NCBI RefSeq assembly: GCF_024707485.1
Contig: NZ_CP102602.1
Coordinates: 1,612,001-1,676,000, forward strand
Reading direction: 5' to 3'
From: Thermococcus thermotolerans
GTDB lineage: Archaea; Methanobacteriota_B; Thermococci; Thermococcales; Thermococcaceae
Length of the DNA stretch: 64,000 bases
The position numbers were made by a program, and so were the translations under genes. The notes under the pieces are model-generated. The model was not told the origin of the DNA and searched no databases. It was given only the letters and a program-made list of their open reading frames with translations. Of the stretch, positions 8,331-16,775 are shown piece by piece (the first letter of the stretch is position 1; each line of letters begins with the position of its first letter).

Positions 8331-8702
8331 TTACGCTTCACCACCGATGAGAATTCGAGAATACCTCTCTAAAATTCTCCTATGCTCAAGATTCTTTTCA
8401 CGAGAAATAAAAAGAGCCATGATCCTTTTGCCCTCTTCTTTGTCAATATTCCGGGTTATATTTCTGTAGAGACTCCACAAGAGCCATAACTTCTGTTTTT
8501 TATAATGAATACTTCTCCGAATCAACAACAGGTAAACCATCAAGACAAGGGCAGATATCACAGCCGCCATTAAAGAACTTCCTTTAAAAGCGGAGAATAT
8601 AACTATAGTCATAACAAAAGATATAAAAAATTCATCTAAAACAATCCCCCAAAAAATATGTAAAAAGTAAGTTCGGTTGAAGAGTTTTTTTAGGGCCACC
8701 AT
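8331..8702 (-). CDS. Small membrane protein, candidate immunity/export partner of the halocin-like precursor
   Basis: 123 residues: two to three hydrophobic helices in the first 60 residues (IFWGIVLDEFFISFVMTIVI, SSLMAAVISALVLMVYLLLI), then a basic, charged cytoplasmic tail (RRSIHYKKQK, RNIDKEEGKR, EHRRILERYSR). The start lies only 9 bp after the stop of the cysteine-rich precursor at 8712-9470, so the two are almost surely co-transcribed. Bacteriocin genes are commonly followed by a small membrane immunity protein, which is the basis for the call; the family itself is not recognised. Confidence 0.55.
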   Translation of the reverse strand: MVALKKLFNRTYFLHIFWGIVLDEFFISFVMTIVIFSAFKGSSLMAAVISALVLMVYLLLIRRSIHYKKQKLWLLWSLYRNITRNIDKEEGKRIMALFISREKNLEHRRILERYSRILIGGEA

Positions 8703-8711
8703 AACACCCCC

Positions 8712-9470
8712 TCAACAATATCCTGCTTTTTTACATACTTCATGGGGGCTTATGTACTTGTTGTATTTTAAGTACTCAACTACAATTCCACTTACAACGC
8801 TACAAATCGGAAAGCATGTGGCAAGGCATGTTGCCACTGCACCCGGAATTGGAGTGGACATTAAACACACCGTGCCACACACCCCAGTACATGCAACAGT
8901 TCCTCCTAGCTTTATCACAGCATCGGCCACATATTCACAAATGAAACATTTCAAAGATCCCCAAAATCCCAGCGGACGAATCTCCTTATGAATATTTCCA
9001 TTAATATCCACAGTATAAACTTCTATTTCATGAGATCCTAGCACATATCTGCCCAGTGCCAACGCAGAGCCATATTTGTTCTGGACATAAACCAGTTGCC
9101 CCACACTAGTGGATCCAACCAGCGGCACCTTAACTATTTCTGTCGTTGTTCCGTTGTACTCCACTATCAAAACGGTAGCTTTTTCGTACACTGGCACAAG
9201 GTTTTGATCCCGCAGGTGCTCCCTCAGCATTATTGAATCTTTAGTATTGAAAGCCCTTAGGGCCATTAGATACGTCGTCGGCCCCCTAAGTTCCTGCACC
9301 CGGAGATCCTTCGGTAGGCTCACGTTCCCTGAACAACAAGGACATTTTAGAGTAGTGGGAACATTCGGAGTTGACTTTGGCACAACATCAGACGCCGCCA
9401 TGGCAGAGCTAGCTGTTAGGCCAAGGATGAGGAACACAACCATTACAGTCAGGAACCGCTTCACGGGCAT
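8712..9470 (-). CDS. Halocin-C8-like bacteriocin precursor (secreted, 10-Cys C-terminal domain)
   Basis: About 252 residues. Signal peptide MPVKRFLTVMVVFLILGLTA then SSAMA; pro-region of about 140 residues with a CPCC motif near its start; then a C-terminal domain of about 85 residues (residues 168-252, DNA about 8715-8969) holding exactly ten cysteines. It starts with CFIC, has two C-x3-C-x3-C ladders (CTGVCGTVC and CLATCFPIC), and ends EVCKKAGYC. Halocin C8 as I remember it also has ten Cys, opens with C-x2-C and ends EACNRAGLC, and is cleaved from the C-terminus of a precursor whose N-terminal part gives immunity. An A/T-rich TATA box (about 9498-9510) precedes the gene. ATG 9476 is an alternative start. 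Confidence 0.75.
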   Translation of the reverse strand: MPVKRFLTVMVVFLILGLTASSAMAASDVVPKSTPNVPTTLKCPCCSGNVSLPKDLRVQELRGPTTYLMALRAFNTKDSIMLREHLRDQNLVPVYEKATVLIVEYNGTTTEIVKVPLVGSTSVGQLVYVQNKYGSALALGRYVLGSHEIEVYTVDINGNIHKEIRPLGFWGSLKCFICEYVADAVIKLGGTVACTGVCGTVCLMSTPIPGAVATCLATCFPICSVVSGIVVEYLKYNKYISPHEVCKKAGYC

Positions 9471-9638
9471 CACCATTATTGATGAAGCAAAAGTCATATT
9501 TAAATTTTACGCTTTACCATAGTATTATCTTTTTTTCCAATACGTCACAAAAGAGACTGTCTAAGGAGTATCAAACCAACCACGCGTCATATTAAAAACG
9601 TAGAAAAGAAAAACAATCCCAAAAAGTAATTATAAAAA

Positions 9639-10412
9639 TCACACGAACATGCTCTTCAAAACATCGGCGCAGCCGCACTTTCTCTCCTCCGGAATGAGCG
9701 GGATGGCCTTCTTGAGCAGTTCCTGAACCTTGTAGTTGTTCTCGGCCATGACCTTGAGCACCTCCTGAGCGTCAACCGGCTTCTCGGCCCAGACGTCGTA
9801 GTCGGTGACCGTTGCGATGTTCGCGTAGCACATTCCAAGCTCCCTGGCGAGGTTTACCTCCGGGACAAGCGTCATGCCGATGATGTGGGCGAACTGCCTG
9901 AACATGAAGCTTTCTGCCCTCGTTGAGAACCTCGGCCCCTCGATACAGACGTAGGTGCCCTTCTCGTGGACTGGGAAGCCGAGCTCTTTGGCCGTCTCGT
10001 AGAAGATTTTCCTTATCTCAGGGCAGAATGGGTCGGCCATGCTCACGTGGGCGACGCGCGGTCCGTTGTAGAATGTGTAGTCGCGCTTCTTGGTAAAGTC
10101 GATGAACTGGTCTGTTATGACGATGTCTCCCGGCTTGTACTCCTCGCGGAGCGAGCCGACGGCGGTAATGCCGATGACCGTCTCGACGCCCAGTTCCTTG
10201 AGCGCCCAGATGTTCGCGCGATAGGGAACCTCGTGCGGTGGGAACTCGTGATGCTTGCCGTGACGAGGTATGAAGGCTACCTCAACGCCCCCTATCTCCC
10301 CTATTTCCACTGGAGCCGAAGGCCTGCCGTAGGGGGTGTGGACCTTCACCGTTTCCTTAGGCTCGAAGACGCCGTAAACACCTGAACCACCCATGATACC
10401 AATCTTCACCAT
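9639..10412 (-). CDS. mtnP: S-methyl-5'-thioadenosine phosphorylase (purine nucleoside phosphorylase family)
   Basis: 257 residues starting [18 protein letters not shown]. Phosphorolysis of MTA (or inosine-type nucleosides) to a base and ribose-1-phosphate derivative. Motifs: GGSG phosphate loop at the N-terminus, [48 protein letters not shown] (substrate Met/Glu region), and [11 protein letters not shown]. The C-terminus carries a CGC pair ([15 protein letters not shown]), a disulfide feature described for the thermostable Pyrococcus enzyme. GTG/ATG alternatives upstream were rejected in favour of ATG at 10412. Together with the deaminase at 5752-7026 it recycles MTA from polyamine synthesis. 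Confidence 0.92.
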   Translation of the reverse strand: MVKIGIMGGSGVYGVFEPKETVKVHTPYGRPSAPVEIGEIGGVEVAFIPRHGKHHEFPPHEVPYRANIWALKELGVETVIGITAVGSLREEYKPGDIVITDQFIDFTKKRDYTFYNGPRVAHVSMADPFCPEIRKIFYETAKELGFPVHEKGTYVCIEGPRFSTRAESFMFRQFAHIIGMTLVPEVNLARELGMCYANIATVTDYDVWAEKPVDAQEVLKVMAENNYKVQELLKKAIPLIPEERKCGCADVLKSMFV

Positions 10413-10457
10413 AGACATCACCCTGTAAAAATAAGCCCCGTGTTATTTAAGGGTTGC

Positions 10458-10471
10458 TTTTCCAGTGGAAA
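10458..10471. repeat. Origin recognition box core, outlying copy
   Basis: The 11-bp core TTCCAGTGGAA occurs here in the intergenic space upstream of the MTA phosphorylase gene, about 7.5 kb from the origin. It matches the inner palindrome of archaeal Orc1/Cdc6 binding sites. Whether it is bound is unknown. Confidence 0.5.
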
Positions 10472-10502
10472 TATAACTCCCCACAGCAGTTAACTCCTTT
10501 TA

Positions 10503-10886
10503 TCACCCACCCATCGTTATCACCGGTCTTAAGTAAAAATTAAGAGCAGTCAACAGCAGTAGAGACCCGTACCAGAGGACAACCCAGGGCAGAAAGACAA
10601 GTGCTGTGTGAACGTAAACACCACCTAAGAAAACGCTTGGGAATTCAAGGGGAAGGGCAATTGCCACGTAGGTGGTTAAGAGGGACTTTAACGGCAGACG
10701 ATCACCAGCAACACCCATCAGAAGCTCCCACGCGGCCACAAAGACTATGTACCCCCACCACGCAACGGCGGATAGTTTTTCAAAAATCCAAAAGTTGTAC
10801 ATAACCGTTAGAAAGAGCGGATAAGCAAAAGCAAAAACCCTTAGAAAAAGCCTCAAAGATATGAGGAAACGAAGGGAGTACCTCAT
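10503..10886 (-). CDS. Small four-helix membrane protein, partner of secreted protein 10893-11846
   Basis: 127 residues, about four hydrophobic helices, short basic N-terminus (MRYSLRFLISLRLFLRVFAF). It begins 6 bp after the stop of the secreted-protein gene 10893-11846, so the two form an operon. It is a paralogue of the protein at 4369-4806, sharing the helix pattern and an LEFPSV/FEFPAV motif in the third helix. Small membrane proteins directly downstream of secreted proteins recur in this window (8331-8702, 49005-49301), which suggests immunity or dedicated export, but no experiment or family assignment supports a specific role. Confidence 0.6.
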   Translation of the reverse strand: MRYSLRFLISLRLFLRVFAFAYPLFLTVMYNFWIFEKLSAVAWWGYIVFVAAWELLMGVAGDRLPLKSLLTTYVAIALPLEFPSVFLGGVYVHTALVFLPWVVLWYGSLLLLTALNFYLRPVITMGG

Positions 10887-10892
10887 ATCCCA

Positions 10893-11846
10893 CTACCTCC
10901 ACGAATAATAGTGCCAGATCTTGGCCATATCCGGGCTAGTATCTACAGTATTCATGAGGTGGTTCCAGGTGTTGCTAACGTAAACTTCAACGGAAGAAGA
11001 AGAATACAACTTAATTCCATAACCATGGGTGGGTGCTGGCGTTGCGTATGTCTGACTTATCTCATGACAAATTAAATATCCACATTCTGTATAGGTACTA
11101 GATGTCGTTGGGAAGATTATTGAGCCATCTTTGACTTCGATGCTTTCTATGTCTTCACATCCATAAGTATCATCTCTCCCAGGATATAAAATATGACATC
11201 GTGTCCAGTCATACACAGCATTAAGTGAAGGGTCCGGGTGGTCCTCATCGTAGAAATGAAGTTCATACTTTACACTCGTTGAGTCATAATAGACAACTAT
11301 TTTAAAGAGGTCATTATGGCCATCTACGTTGTATTGGTATCCCTTGCTGTCAGTTCCCGTTCCTCCGTTAATATCAACCTTAACTTGAACCCACCAATGG
11401 ATTGGGTAGGGGATTGAAGAGCTCATCGGAGCATAGTAATAGTCATAGACTTTGCCGTTAGTCTTAACTGAGGCAACTTTAATGGGCTTCACGACTAATA
11501 CCTTGGCGTTCTTGGGGTAAAAGCTCCTCTGGTAGAGGTAGGAGACGTAATCGCTTACCAGTAACCGCTTAAGGGTTTCCCTCTGCTCAGGTGCGAGGTT
11601 TTTAGCATGTTCAGCAATCTCAGCATCAAGCTGTCTGTCAAATCTCTTCAAAACGAGGTTGGTGAGCCTGTTCACAAAATGCGGGTCGTTGATAGTTCCT
11701 TTGGTATGTGCAATATCAATCTGCTCCATAACAAAGAGATCAATAACCGTCCAGCTGTCCACGTCAGCCTGAGGTCGTGCACTAACAAACCCTGAAAAAA
11801 CAAAAACAAACATCAGAACTCCGGCCAAGAGTCTTATCCATTTCAA
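10893..11846 (-). CDS. Large secreted protein of unknown function with small membrane partner
   Basis: About 317 residues. Signal peptide MKWIRLLAGVLMFVFVFSGF then VSA; a helical region (about 30-100) rich in charged residues; then a beta-rich C-terminal region with a Gly-rich strand (NGGTGTDSKG) and four cysteines in two pairs (RCHILYPGRDDTYGCEDIE and ECGYLICHE), probably disulfides. TTG at 11846 is preferred because GGTGAT lies 4 nt upstream and gives a signal peptide like the paralogous MKWRPLM start at 2060; ATG at 11858 is the alternative. A strong TATA box (TATATATAAT, 11878-11888 on the plus strand) lies upstream. Base composition is AT-richer than its housekeeping neighbours. No family recognised. 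Confidence 0.6.
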   Translation of the reverse strand: MKWIRLLAGVLMFVFVFSGFVSARPQADVDSWTVIDLFVMEQIDIAHTKGTINDPHFVNRLTNLVLKRFDRQLDAEIAEHAKNLAPEQRETLKRLLVSDYVSYLYQRSFYPKNAKVLVVKPIKVASVKTNGKVYDYYYAPMSSSIPYPIHWWVQVKVDINGGTGTDSKGYQYNVDGHNDLFKIVVYYDSTSVKYELHFYDEDHPDPSLNAVYDWTRCHILYPGRDDTYGCEDIESIEVKDGSIIFPTTSSTYTECGYLICHEISQTYATPAPTHGYGIKLYSSSSVEVYVSNTWNHLMNTVDTSPDMAKIWHYYSWR

Positions 11847-12174
11847 AGATATCACCATTAGGTGTTGGGTGTTAGACGTATATATAATTTTCTATTAGTA
11901 ATGGTTTAGAACATAAAACTTGAAAATAGAAATATGGGCATTTTAAGAAATTTTTAATACTCTCTCCTAATATCCCTTCTGCTATGTTACAGGACAAATC
12001 AGCTCAACGTTGCATCCTGTCCAAACCCATTTACCCCACATTGAATCCCCTTGAAGGGTTTAATGACTTTCCGGGACAGGTAACATCGACTTTAGTTCAA
12101 ACAATCTCTCTGGAAATGAAAGAATCCGAAAATTTAATAACCTTTTGGAACTAAATTTCTCCGGGGGTGGTACC
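11847..12174. other. Divergent intergenic region with possible structured RNA
   Basis: About 330 bp between two divergent genes. It holds the TATA box of the leftward secreted-protein gene (11878-11888), a second TATA-like sequence reading rightward (TTTTTAATA, about 11950-11958), a set of nested inverted repeats at 11984-12086 described separately, and the AATTTAATAA promoter (about 12131-12140) of the PAC2-family gene. No protein-coding frame of substance was seen. Confidence 0.6.
11982..12090 (+). ncRNA. Candidate structured RNA or attenuator (nested inverted repeats)
   Basis: Outer arms ATGTTAC (11984-11990) and GTAACAT (12080-12086) enclose CCTGTCC (12016-12022) with GGACAGG (12074-12080) and AAACCC (12023-12028) with GGGTTT (12056-12061). 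In addition ACAGGA at about 11989-11994 can pair with TCCTGT at 12015-12020, so two mutually exclusive folds are possible. A TATA-like sequence about 25-30 nt before 11982 would start a transcript right at the structure. No known family was recognised; it could be a small RNA or a leader element. The downstream gene has its own promoter, which favours a separate small RNA. Confidence 0.35.
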
Positions 12175-12903
12175 GTGGAAAACGGGAGTCCGGTCAAGAT
12201 AGTTCTGCCGGAGATAAAAAACCCCATCCTGATAGAGGGCTATCCCGGAATAGGCCTGGTCGGCCACATAGCGGCCAACTTCCTGGCGAAGGAGCTTGAA
12301 ATGGAGATGATAGGCTACGTGGAGAGCCCGTTCATCCCGCCCATGGCCCTGATCTTCGATGGGAAACCCAACCCTCCGCTCAGGTTCTACGGGAAGGACA
12401 ACATAATACTGGCAACGGCCGACATCTACGTGCCCCCAACCCTCGTGAGCGAGATAGCCCGGGAGCTCGTGAGGTACCTCAAGGACTCGGGGGCTGACAA
12501 GATAGTGTCCCTCGGGGGCATAGGAATAGGCTTCTTCAAGGAGAAGATGGACGTCTGGGGGGTTGGGGCAAAGGAAGAGCTGAACAGGGAGCTTGAGAAT
12601 CTGGGCGTGAAAATCCTCCAGTACGGTTCGATAATGGGGATGAGCGGAAAGCTCCTCTGGGAGGCGAGCAAGGAAAAACTCGACGCCTACGTCCTCCTCG
12701 GGGAGACGTTCGGGGACAGACCCGACCCGAGGGCAGCAGCGAACGTCATAGAAATCCTCAAGAAGCTGACGCCGATAGAGGTCTCAACGGAGCCGCTCAT
12801 CAAGGAGGCGGAGATGATAGAGACCCAGCTGAGGAAGATGCACGAGCAGATGGAGCAGGCAAGAAGAAAGGCCGAGAAGCAGTACGAGAGCATCTACCTG
12901 TGA
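12175..12903 (+). CDS. PAC2 family protein (proteasome assembly chaperone-like)
   Basis: 242 residues of the DUF75/PAC2 family, whose archaeal members resemble proteasome assembly chaperones. Characteristic stretches: LIEGYPGIGLVGHIAANFLA near the N-terminus, FDGKPNPPLRFY, IVSLGGIGIGFFKE, and LLGETFGDRPDPRAAANVIE; the C-terminal 40 residues form a charged helix. GTG at 12175 is chosen because GGGGGTGG lies 4-11 nt upstream and a TATA-like sequence at 12131-12140 would start transcription nearby; the longer TTG frame from 12145 is unlikely. The next gene starts 9 bp later and is probably co-transcribed. True role in the proteasome is not shown here. Confidence 0.82.
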   Translation: MENGSPVKIVLPEIKNPILIEGYPGIGLVGHIAANFLAKELEMEMIGYVESPFIPPMALIFDGKPNPPLRFYGKDNIILATADIYVPPTLVSEIARELVRYLKDSGADKIVSLGGIGIGFFKEKMDVWGVGAKEELNRELENLGVKILQYGSIMGMSGKLLWEASKEKLDAYVLLGETFGDRPDPRAAANVIEILKKLTPIEVSTEPLIKEAEMIETQLRKMHEQMEQARRKAEKQYESIYL

Positions 12904-12912
12904 GGTGGGAGC

Positions 12913-13293
12913 ATGGAGGCTATAACCCTCGCCGGAATCGCGAGGCGGGTTCTCGATGAGCTTTTGCGGAGCCCGTACAAGACCCTTGAGCTAAGAAGCG
13001 CAAGGAACGTCATTGCCCTCGAAAAGGCTCAAGAGCTTGGACGGGTCTTCCTCACATACGAGACATTCCAGGATGTCACCGTGGGCACGGAAGGGCTTCT
13101 CGCGGAGATACTCCGCCTGGAGAGCATGGAGCAGAGGATTCCATGGGAGGAGAGCGACGAGAGGGAAGTGACAGTGTGCAGGGCGCAGGTGAGGCTCCTC
13201 GGCCTCGGTAGAATAGTCGAGGTGAGGAAGAGGAACACGGTGCTGGTGGTCAGGGTTCGCGAGATGTTGCCGCAGGAGATGGACATAGGCTAA
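12913..13293 (+). CDS. DUF473-like conserved archaeal protein
   Basis: 126 residues, soluble, beginning MEAITLAGIARRVLDELLRS, with a helix, a beta-rich centre (VFLTYETFQDVTVGTEG) and a final strand region (VEVRKRNTVLVVRVREMLP). The pattern fits what I remember of DUF473, a family limited to euryarchaea, but this is from memory. GGTGGGAGC precedes the ATG. It follows the PAC2 gene by 9 bp and its end overlaps the convergent nucS end by 4 bp. Function unknown. Confidence 0.6.
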   Translation: MEAITLAGIARRVLDELLRSPYKTLELRSARNVIALEKAQELGRVFLTYETFQDVTVGTEGLLAEILRLESMEQRIPWEESDEREVTVCRAQVRLLGLGRIVEVRKRNTVLVVRVREMLPQEMDIG

Positions 13294-14042
13294 AAAAGAG
13301 TTTTCTGCCTGCCTTTTCCGAGCTTTTCCCTCTTCGGTGGCTGAACCCTTCTGAACTCAAGGCCCTCCTTTTCGAGGAGCTTCTTTGCACCAGCAGTCAG
13401 GGACGGCGCGACCAGTATTCCCCTGACGTTCCTGTGCTCCTTTCCCAGGGCTTCGACGTAGCGCTTGAGCTGGCTGACGGCATGCAGGTCGGCCTTCCTG
13501 CGCTTAAGTTCAAGGACGACGAGGTTTCCGTCCCTATCGCGGCCGAGGATGTCCACTATGCCGTGGCCGATCTGCTTTTCCCGGAAGAGGGGCTTGAAGC
13601 CCGGCTCGATGAGTTCGGGATTTCGGAATACCATCTCCGCCATCTCGGCCTCGCTGCCGGTCAAAGCAAGCTCCTCGTAGTCCTCGGCCTTGAAAAGAGA
13701 AACTAGATAAACCTCTTCCAGCTCAACTTCGAGTATCTCCTTCGGCTTCCTCCTCACGGAGCGGAGGATGATTACGCCATCGCGCTCCTCAACCGTTACG
13801 AAGCTCCCGGGCGGCTGCCAGTTGACGGGTTCCCTCTTCCTGCTCTGGTGAATGAGAAAGGCACCATCCGGCTTGATTATTATCACCCTGTCGCCGGAGC
13901 CGAGCTCGCTCTTGGCTCTCCCGTCGTAGTGAACCTTACACCGGGCAAATATCGTCAGCATTGCCTCGGACGACAGGGCGGAATCGACTATCCTCAAGAG
14001 CTCATCGCGGGAGGGGTTCTGAACGGCCTCAACTTTCGACAT
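13290..14042 (-). CDS. nucS: Endonuclease NucS (EndoMS mismatch endonuclease)
   Basis: 250 residues. N-terminal DNA-binding domain, then a PD-(D/E)xK nuclease core with Asp164 (HGIVDILGRD), Glu178 and Lys180 (VVLELKRRKA) and the Gln191 region. The extreme C-terminus is GRQKTLF, a PCNA-interacting peptide. The Thermococcales enzyme cuts both strands at mismatches (EndoMS) and also acts on flapped DNA. It lies 36 bp downstream of radA on the same strand, an association known in Thermococcus kodakarensis, and fits a mismatch-repair link to recombination. Complete, all catalytic residues present. Confidence 0.93.
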   Translation of the reverse strand: MSKVEAVQNPSRDELLRIVDSALSSEAMLTIFARCKVHYDGRAKSELGSGDRVIIIKPDGAFLIHQSRKREPVNWQPPGSFVTVEERDGVIILRSVRRKPKEILEVELEEVYLVSLFKAEDYEELALTGSEAEMAEMVFRNPELIEPGFKPLFREKQIGHGIVDILGRDRDGNLVVLELKRRKADLHAVSQLKRYVEALGKEHRNVRGILVAPSLTAGAKKLLEKEGLEFRRVQPPKREKLGKGRQKTLF

Positions 14043-14077
14043 GGGGAGAAGTAAAGAAGAGGGGTTAAAAAGCTAAC

Positions 14078-16588
14078 TCAGTCCTCAACGCCCCTGTCGG
14101 TTATCCTGAAGATCGCCTCCCCCTCGGGAAGGTGCGGGCTGTCTATGAGCCTGGCGACGCGCTTCCCGGCCTTACCCTTCCTGAGGTATATCCTAAGCGT
14201 GGCGCTGTGGGCAAGGATGTGACCACCAACGGGCCTCGTCGGGTCGCCGAAGAACGCATCGGGCTTGGCCTGAACCTGGTTGGTGACGAAGACTGCTATA
14301 TCGTAGAGGTCAGCAATGCGGTGAAGGTCTGCGAGATGTTTCGCCAGCTTCTGCTGTCTCTCCGCCAGAGTCCCCCTGCCGACGTACTCGCTCCTGAAGT
14401 GGGCCATGAGAGAATCAACGACGAGGAGCTTTACAGGTCTGTCTGTCTCCGCTTTCTCCTTGATTATCTCCTCCGCCTTCTCGATGAGGAGCATCTGGTG
14501 GTTGCTGTTGAAGGCCCTGGCCACGTAGATGTTCTTGAGGGTCTCGTCCGGATCGAGACCTCGGTTCTCGGCGATCTGCCTTATTCTCTCGGGCCTGAAG
14601 GTGTTCTCGGTGTCTATCCATATGACCGAACCGTGGAGGCCGCCCTCCTCCTCGGGGAGCTGAACCATCACCGCGAGAGTGTGAGCCAGCTGAGTGTTAT
14701 GGAGGACGAGGCCGTTCGGCGCTATGAAGTTGTGGGTCTCTGGGACAACTAGGTCGTAGACCCAGTCGTTGTACTCAACAAGCTCAACGGACTTTACCTC
14801 ATAGAATTCCAGTTTTTTAAGGAACTCAATGAATTCAATGGCTTTTCTGGCAATCTTCTCGTGCTCTTCAATCTCACGCAGGAGAGCCGAGATTACTCTG
14901 CCCCTAAGGGGTTCGCGCTTTGGAAGTCCCCTGGCACGGTAGTTTGAAATCTGCCTATCGGTAAAGCCATACTTCCTGAGAACCGTCCACGGGAACGGAA
15001 GCTCTGGTTTCTCCCCGTTTTCAATTGCTTTCTTTGTGAGTTCAAGCCTGTTGAGGGCATCCCTGAAGTAGTCAGAGATTCTTTCGAGAGTCCTCTCGGT
15101 GAACCAGACGTTCTTACTGCGTGTCAGGATGTGGTATGCAGTTTCACCATCCCTCTTTGGCAGTCTGAATTCAGAGTAAAGGGCAGAGAGGTACCTGGCC
15201 ACTGCTGGAGGATAACGACCAACGCCGCGGCCAGGTAGCTTCGAGTTCTTGAGGATGGAAACCCCAAGAACCGAGCTGAAGGAAGCCCTGTCCTCACCAG
15301 TTATGAAAATCCTGTAGTAAGTTTCTCGGTTTATGACCTTCTCGGAGACCGTTGGGGAAATCCCGAGGCGCTTCAGCAGGAAGACGATACCATCAGCCAG
15401 GTTCCTGCTCTTGGTGACGAACTCAATGTGGGACTCGGCAACGTGGCCATCACCGTCGAGGTAACCGGCGAGGAAGCTTACTATCGTGTCCTCATCACCG
15501 TTGAGTATTTCCTCCGGAACGACCTTGCTTTGAGCGTTCGAAGCTGAGAGCCCTCCAAGCCACTCCGCAGTTTTCTTGCGGAGGAGTATCCTGTAGAGAC
15601 CGCGCCTAACTTCAACCTTTGGCTCATAGCCGTCATGGCGCTTAATGAACTCAACGATGAAATCCCTGAGTTGTTCAGAGGATGTGGTTATTGAGAGCGG
15701 ATTCGATGTCCCTTCCGCAACGAAGAGACCGAGGAAATAGGCCATTTCATCGGACAAGTGTGTAGAATTTGCGGGAACCTTGCGAACGCCAACAATCACA
15801 TCGCCTTCCCTGAGCTCCCCCGCGCGAACCCACTGAAGGCCGTTTCTGAAGACAAGAACAGGGTGAACTGCGGTTATCCTGAGCTTCCGTCCCCGAGAGA
15901 GGTTAAGCTGAAGTATCTTTCTGACCCACTCGCGGTACAGATAAGATGCCTTAGTGCGCTTTATTTCTCCGGTCGCAGGATCAAAGGTGTAGACGCTGAC
16001 TGTTTCCAGTGGAACCGCAAAGCCAGTATCAAAGGGAACTTCCCTCCCTAAAGCCCTGTACTTCTCGTACATCTCCTCTATAGTCTCAAAGTGAACGAGA
16101 GTATCGTTTTCGTAGTAAACTTTCGTATCCTTGGCAAAGCACTTCCCGCTTCCGAACTCTCCGAAGACCTCGGTTATGGCCTGGGTCTCGACTCCACCGC
16201 CGACGAGCTTATCGAGGCTCTTGCTTCCAGTGGAAATCCTGCCTATGGTTCTGCGCTTCTCCATGTACTCGTCCGCCCGCATGAAGGTTCCTATGTTTGC
16301 CGCTTCCCTGGCGGCCTGGATTATCTTGAGAGCAGCACCCTCACTTATGCCAGCTATCTCCTTGAGCTCCATAGGGGATGCAACGGCTATGGCCTCAATG
16401 CTGTCGTAGCCGGCCTCGCGGAGCTTCTCGGCAGTGGCTGGCCCAACACCCGGGAGGTCTTCAAGGGTCTTTATTTCTTTCTCCTTCTTTTTCTTAGTTG
16501 AGCTTGATGGGGACTCCGTAACGACATCGAGCTCCTCAAACTCTTCGAGCTCTTTTATTTCATCGTCAGCCTTCTTCTTCCGTGGCAT
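14078..16588 (-). CDS. radA: DNA repair and recombination protein RadA, with an intein
   Basis: 836-residue precursor; about 354 residues after splicing. Extein: N-terminal helix-hairpin-helix domain ([20 protein letters not shown]), the RadA core with Walker A (GEFGSGKT), Walker B-like [12 protein letters not shown]2-type loop and the [13 protein letters not shown] polymerisation/interaction segment. RadA is the archaeal Rad51/RecA strand-exchange recombinase. The intein (DNA 14696-16141) interrupts the Walker A motif between Lys and Thr. ATG at 16588 is preferred over GTG 16597 because of GGTGAG spacing. It is followed by nucS. An origin-box core (16224-16237) encodes part of the conserved RISTGS segment. 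Confidence 0.95.
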   Translation of the reverse strand: MPRKKKADDEIKELEEFEELDVVTESPSSSTKKKKEKEIKTLEDLPGVGPATAEKLREAGYDSIEAIAVASPMELKEIAGISEGAALKIIQAAREAANIGTFMRADEYMEKRRTIGRISTGSKSLDKLVGGGVETQAITEVFGEFGSGKCFAKDTKVYYENDTLVHFETIEEMYEKYRALGREVPFDTGFAVPLETVSVYTFDPATGEIKRTKASYLYREWVRKILQLNLSRGRKLRITAVHPVLVFRNGLQWVRAGELREGDVIVGVRKVPANSTHLSDEMAYFLGLFVAEGTSNPLSITTSSEQLRDFIVEFIKRHDGYEPKVEVRRGLYRILLRKKTAEWLGGLSASNAQSKVVPEEILNGDEDTIVSFLAGYLDGDGHVAESHIEFVTKSRNLADGIVFLLKRLGISPTVSEKVINRETYYRIFITGEDRASFSSVLGVSILKNSKLPGRGVGRYPPAVARYLSALYSEFRLPKRDGETAYHILTRSKNVWFTERTLERISDYFRDALNRLELTKKAIENGEKPELPFPWTVLRKYGFTDRQISNYRARGLPKREPLRGRVISALLREIEEHEKIARKAIEFIEFLKKLEFYEVKSVELVEYNDWVYDLVVPETHNFIAPNGLVLHNTQLAHTLAVMVQLPEEEGGLHGSVIWIDTENTFRPERIRQIAENRGLDPDETLKNIYVARAFNSNHQMLLIEKAEEIIKEKAETDRPVKLLVVDSLMAHFRSEYVGRGTLAERQQKLAKHLADLHRIADLYDIAVFVTNQVQAKPDAFFGDPTRPVGGHILAHSATLRIYLRKGKAGKRVARLIDSPHLPEGEAIFRITDRGVED
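14696..16141 (-). mobile_element. RadA intein with LAGLIDADG homing endonuclease
   Basis: 482 residues, from Cys ([10 protein letters not shown], block A) to the His-Asn end (VLHN) with Thr as the first C-extein residue; splicing would restore GSGKT of the P-loop. Block B is seen in the TAVHPVLVF segment; block F/G in [16 protein letters not shown]. Two LAGLIDADG motifs ([10 protein letters not shown] and [10 protein letters not shown]) keep their acidic residues, so the homing endonuclease may be active. Sequence is in frame with no stops. Insertion at the P-loop of RadA is a known hotspot because the site is highly conserved. Confidence 0.92.
16002..16015. repeat. Origin recognition box core inside the RadA intein
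   Basis: Exact 11-bp core TTCCAGTGGAA within the intein coding sequence, with a flanking G/C matching the box consensus. About 1.9 kb from the origin repeats. Confidence 0.5.
16224..16237. repeat. Origin recognition box core inside radA
   Basis: Exact core TTCCAGTGGAA. It codes (on the minus strand) the conserved peptide ISTG of RadA, so it might be coincidental coding, but it adds to a local excess of this motif. Confidence 0.4.
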
Positions 16589-16775
16589 CTCACTCACCCT
16601 CTACACCTACCTTTCATAGGGGTAAAAAGCCGAAGGGTTATATACTTTTCTTTCCGATGGGGAGGTGGATGAAACTGCCAGGTATTAAGAAATATCACAA
16701 ATCCCTGCTTCCGAAAAACTGTTCTGCGCTGAAACAGGGCATGTGACCAGATACAAAGGGAATAAAGCAACACCA

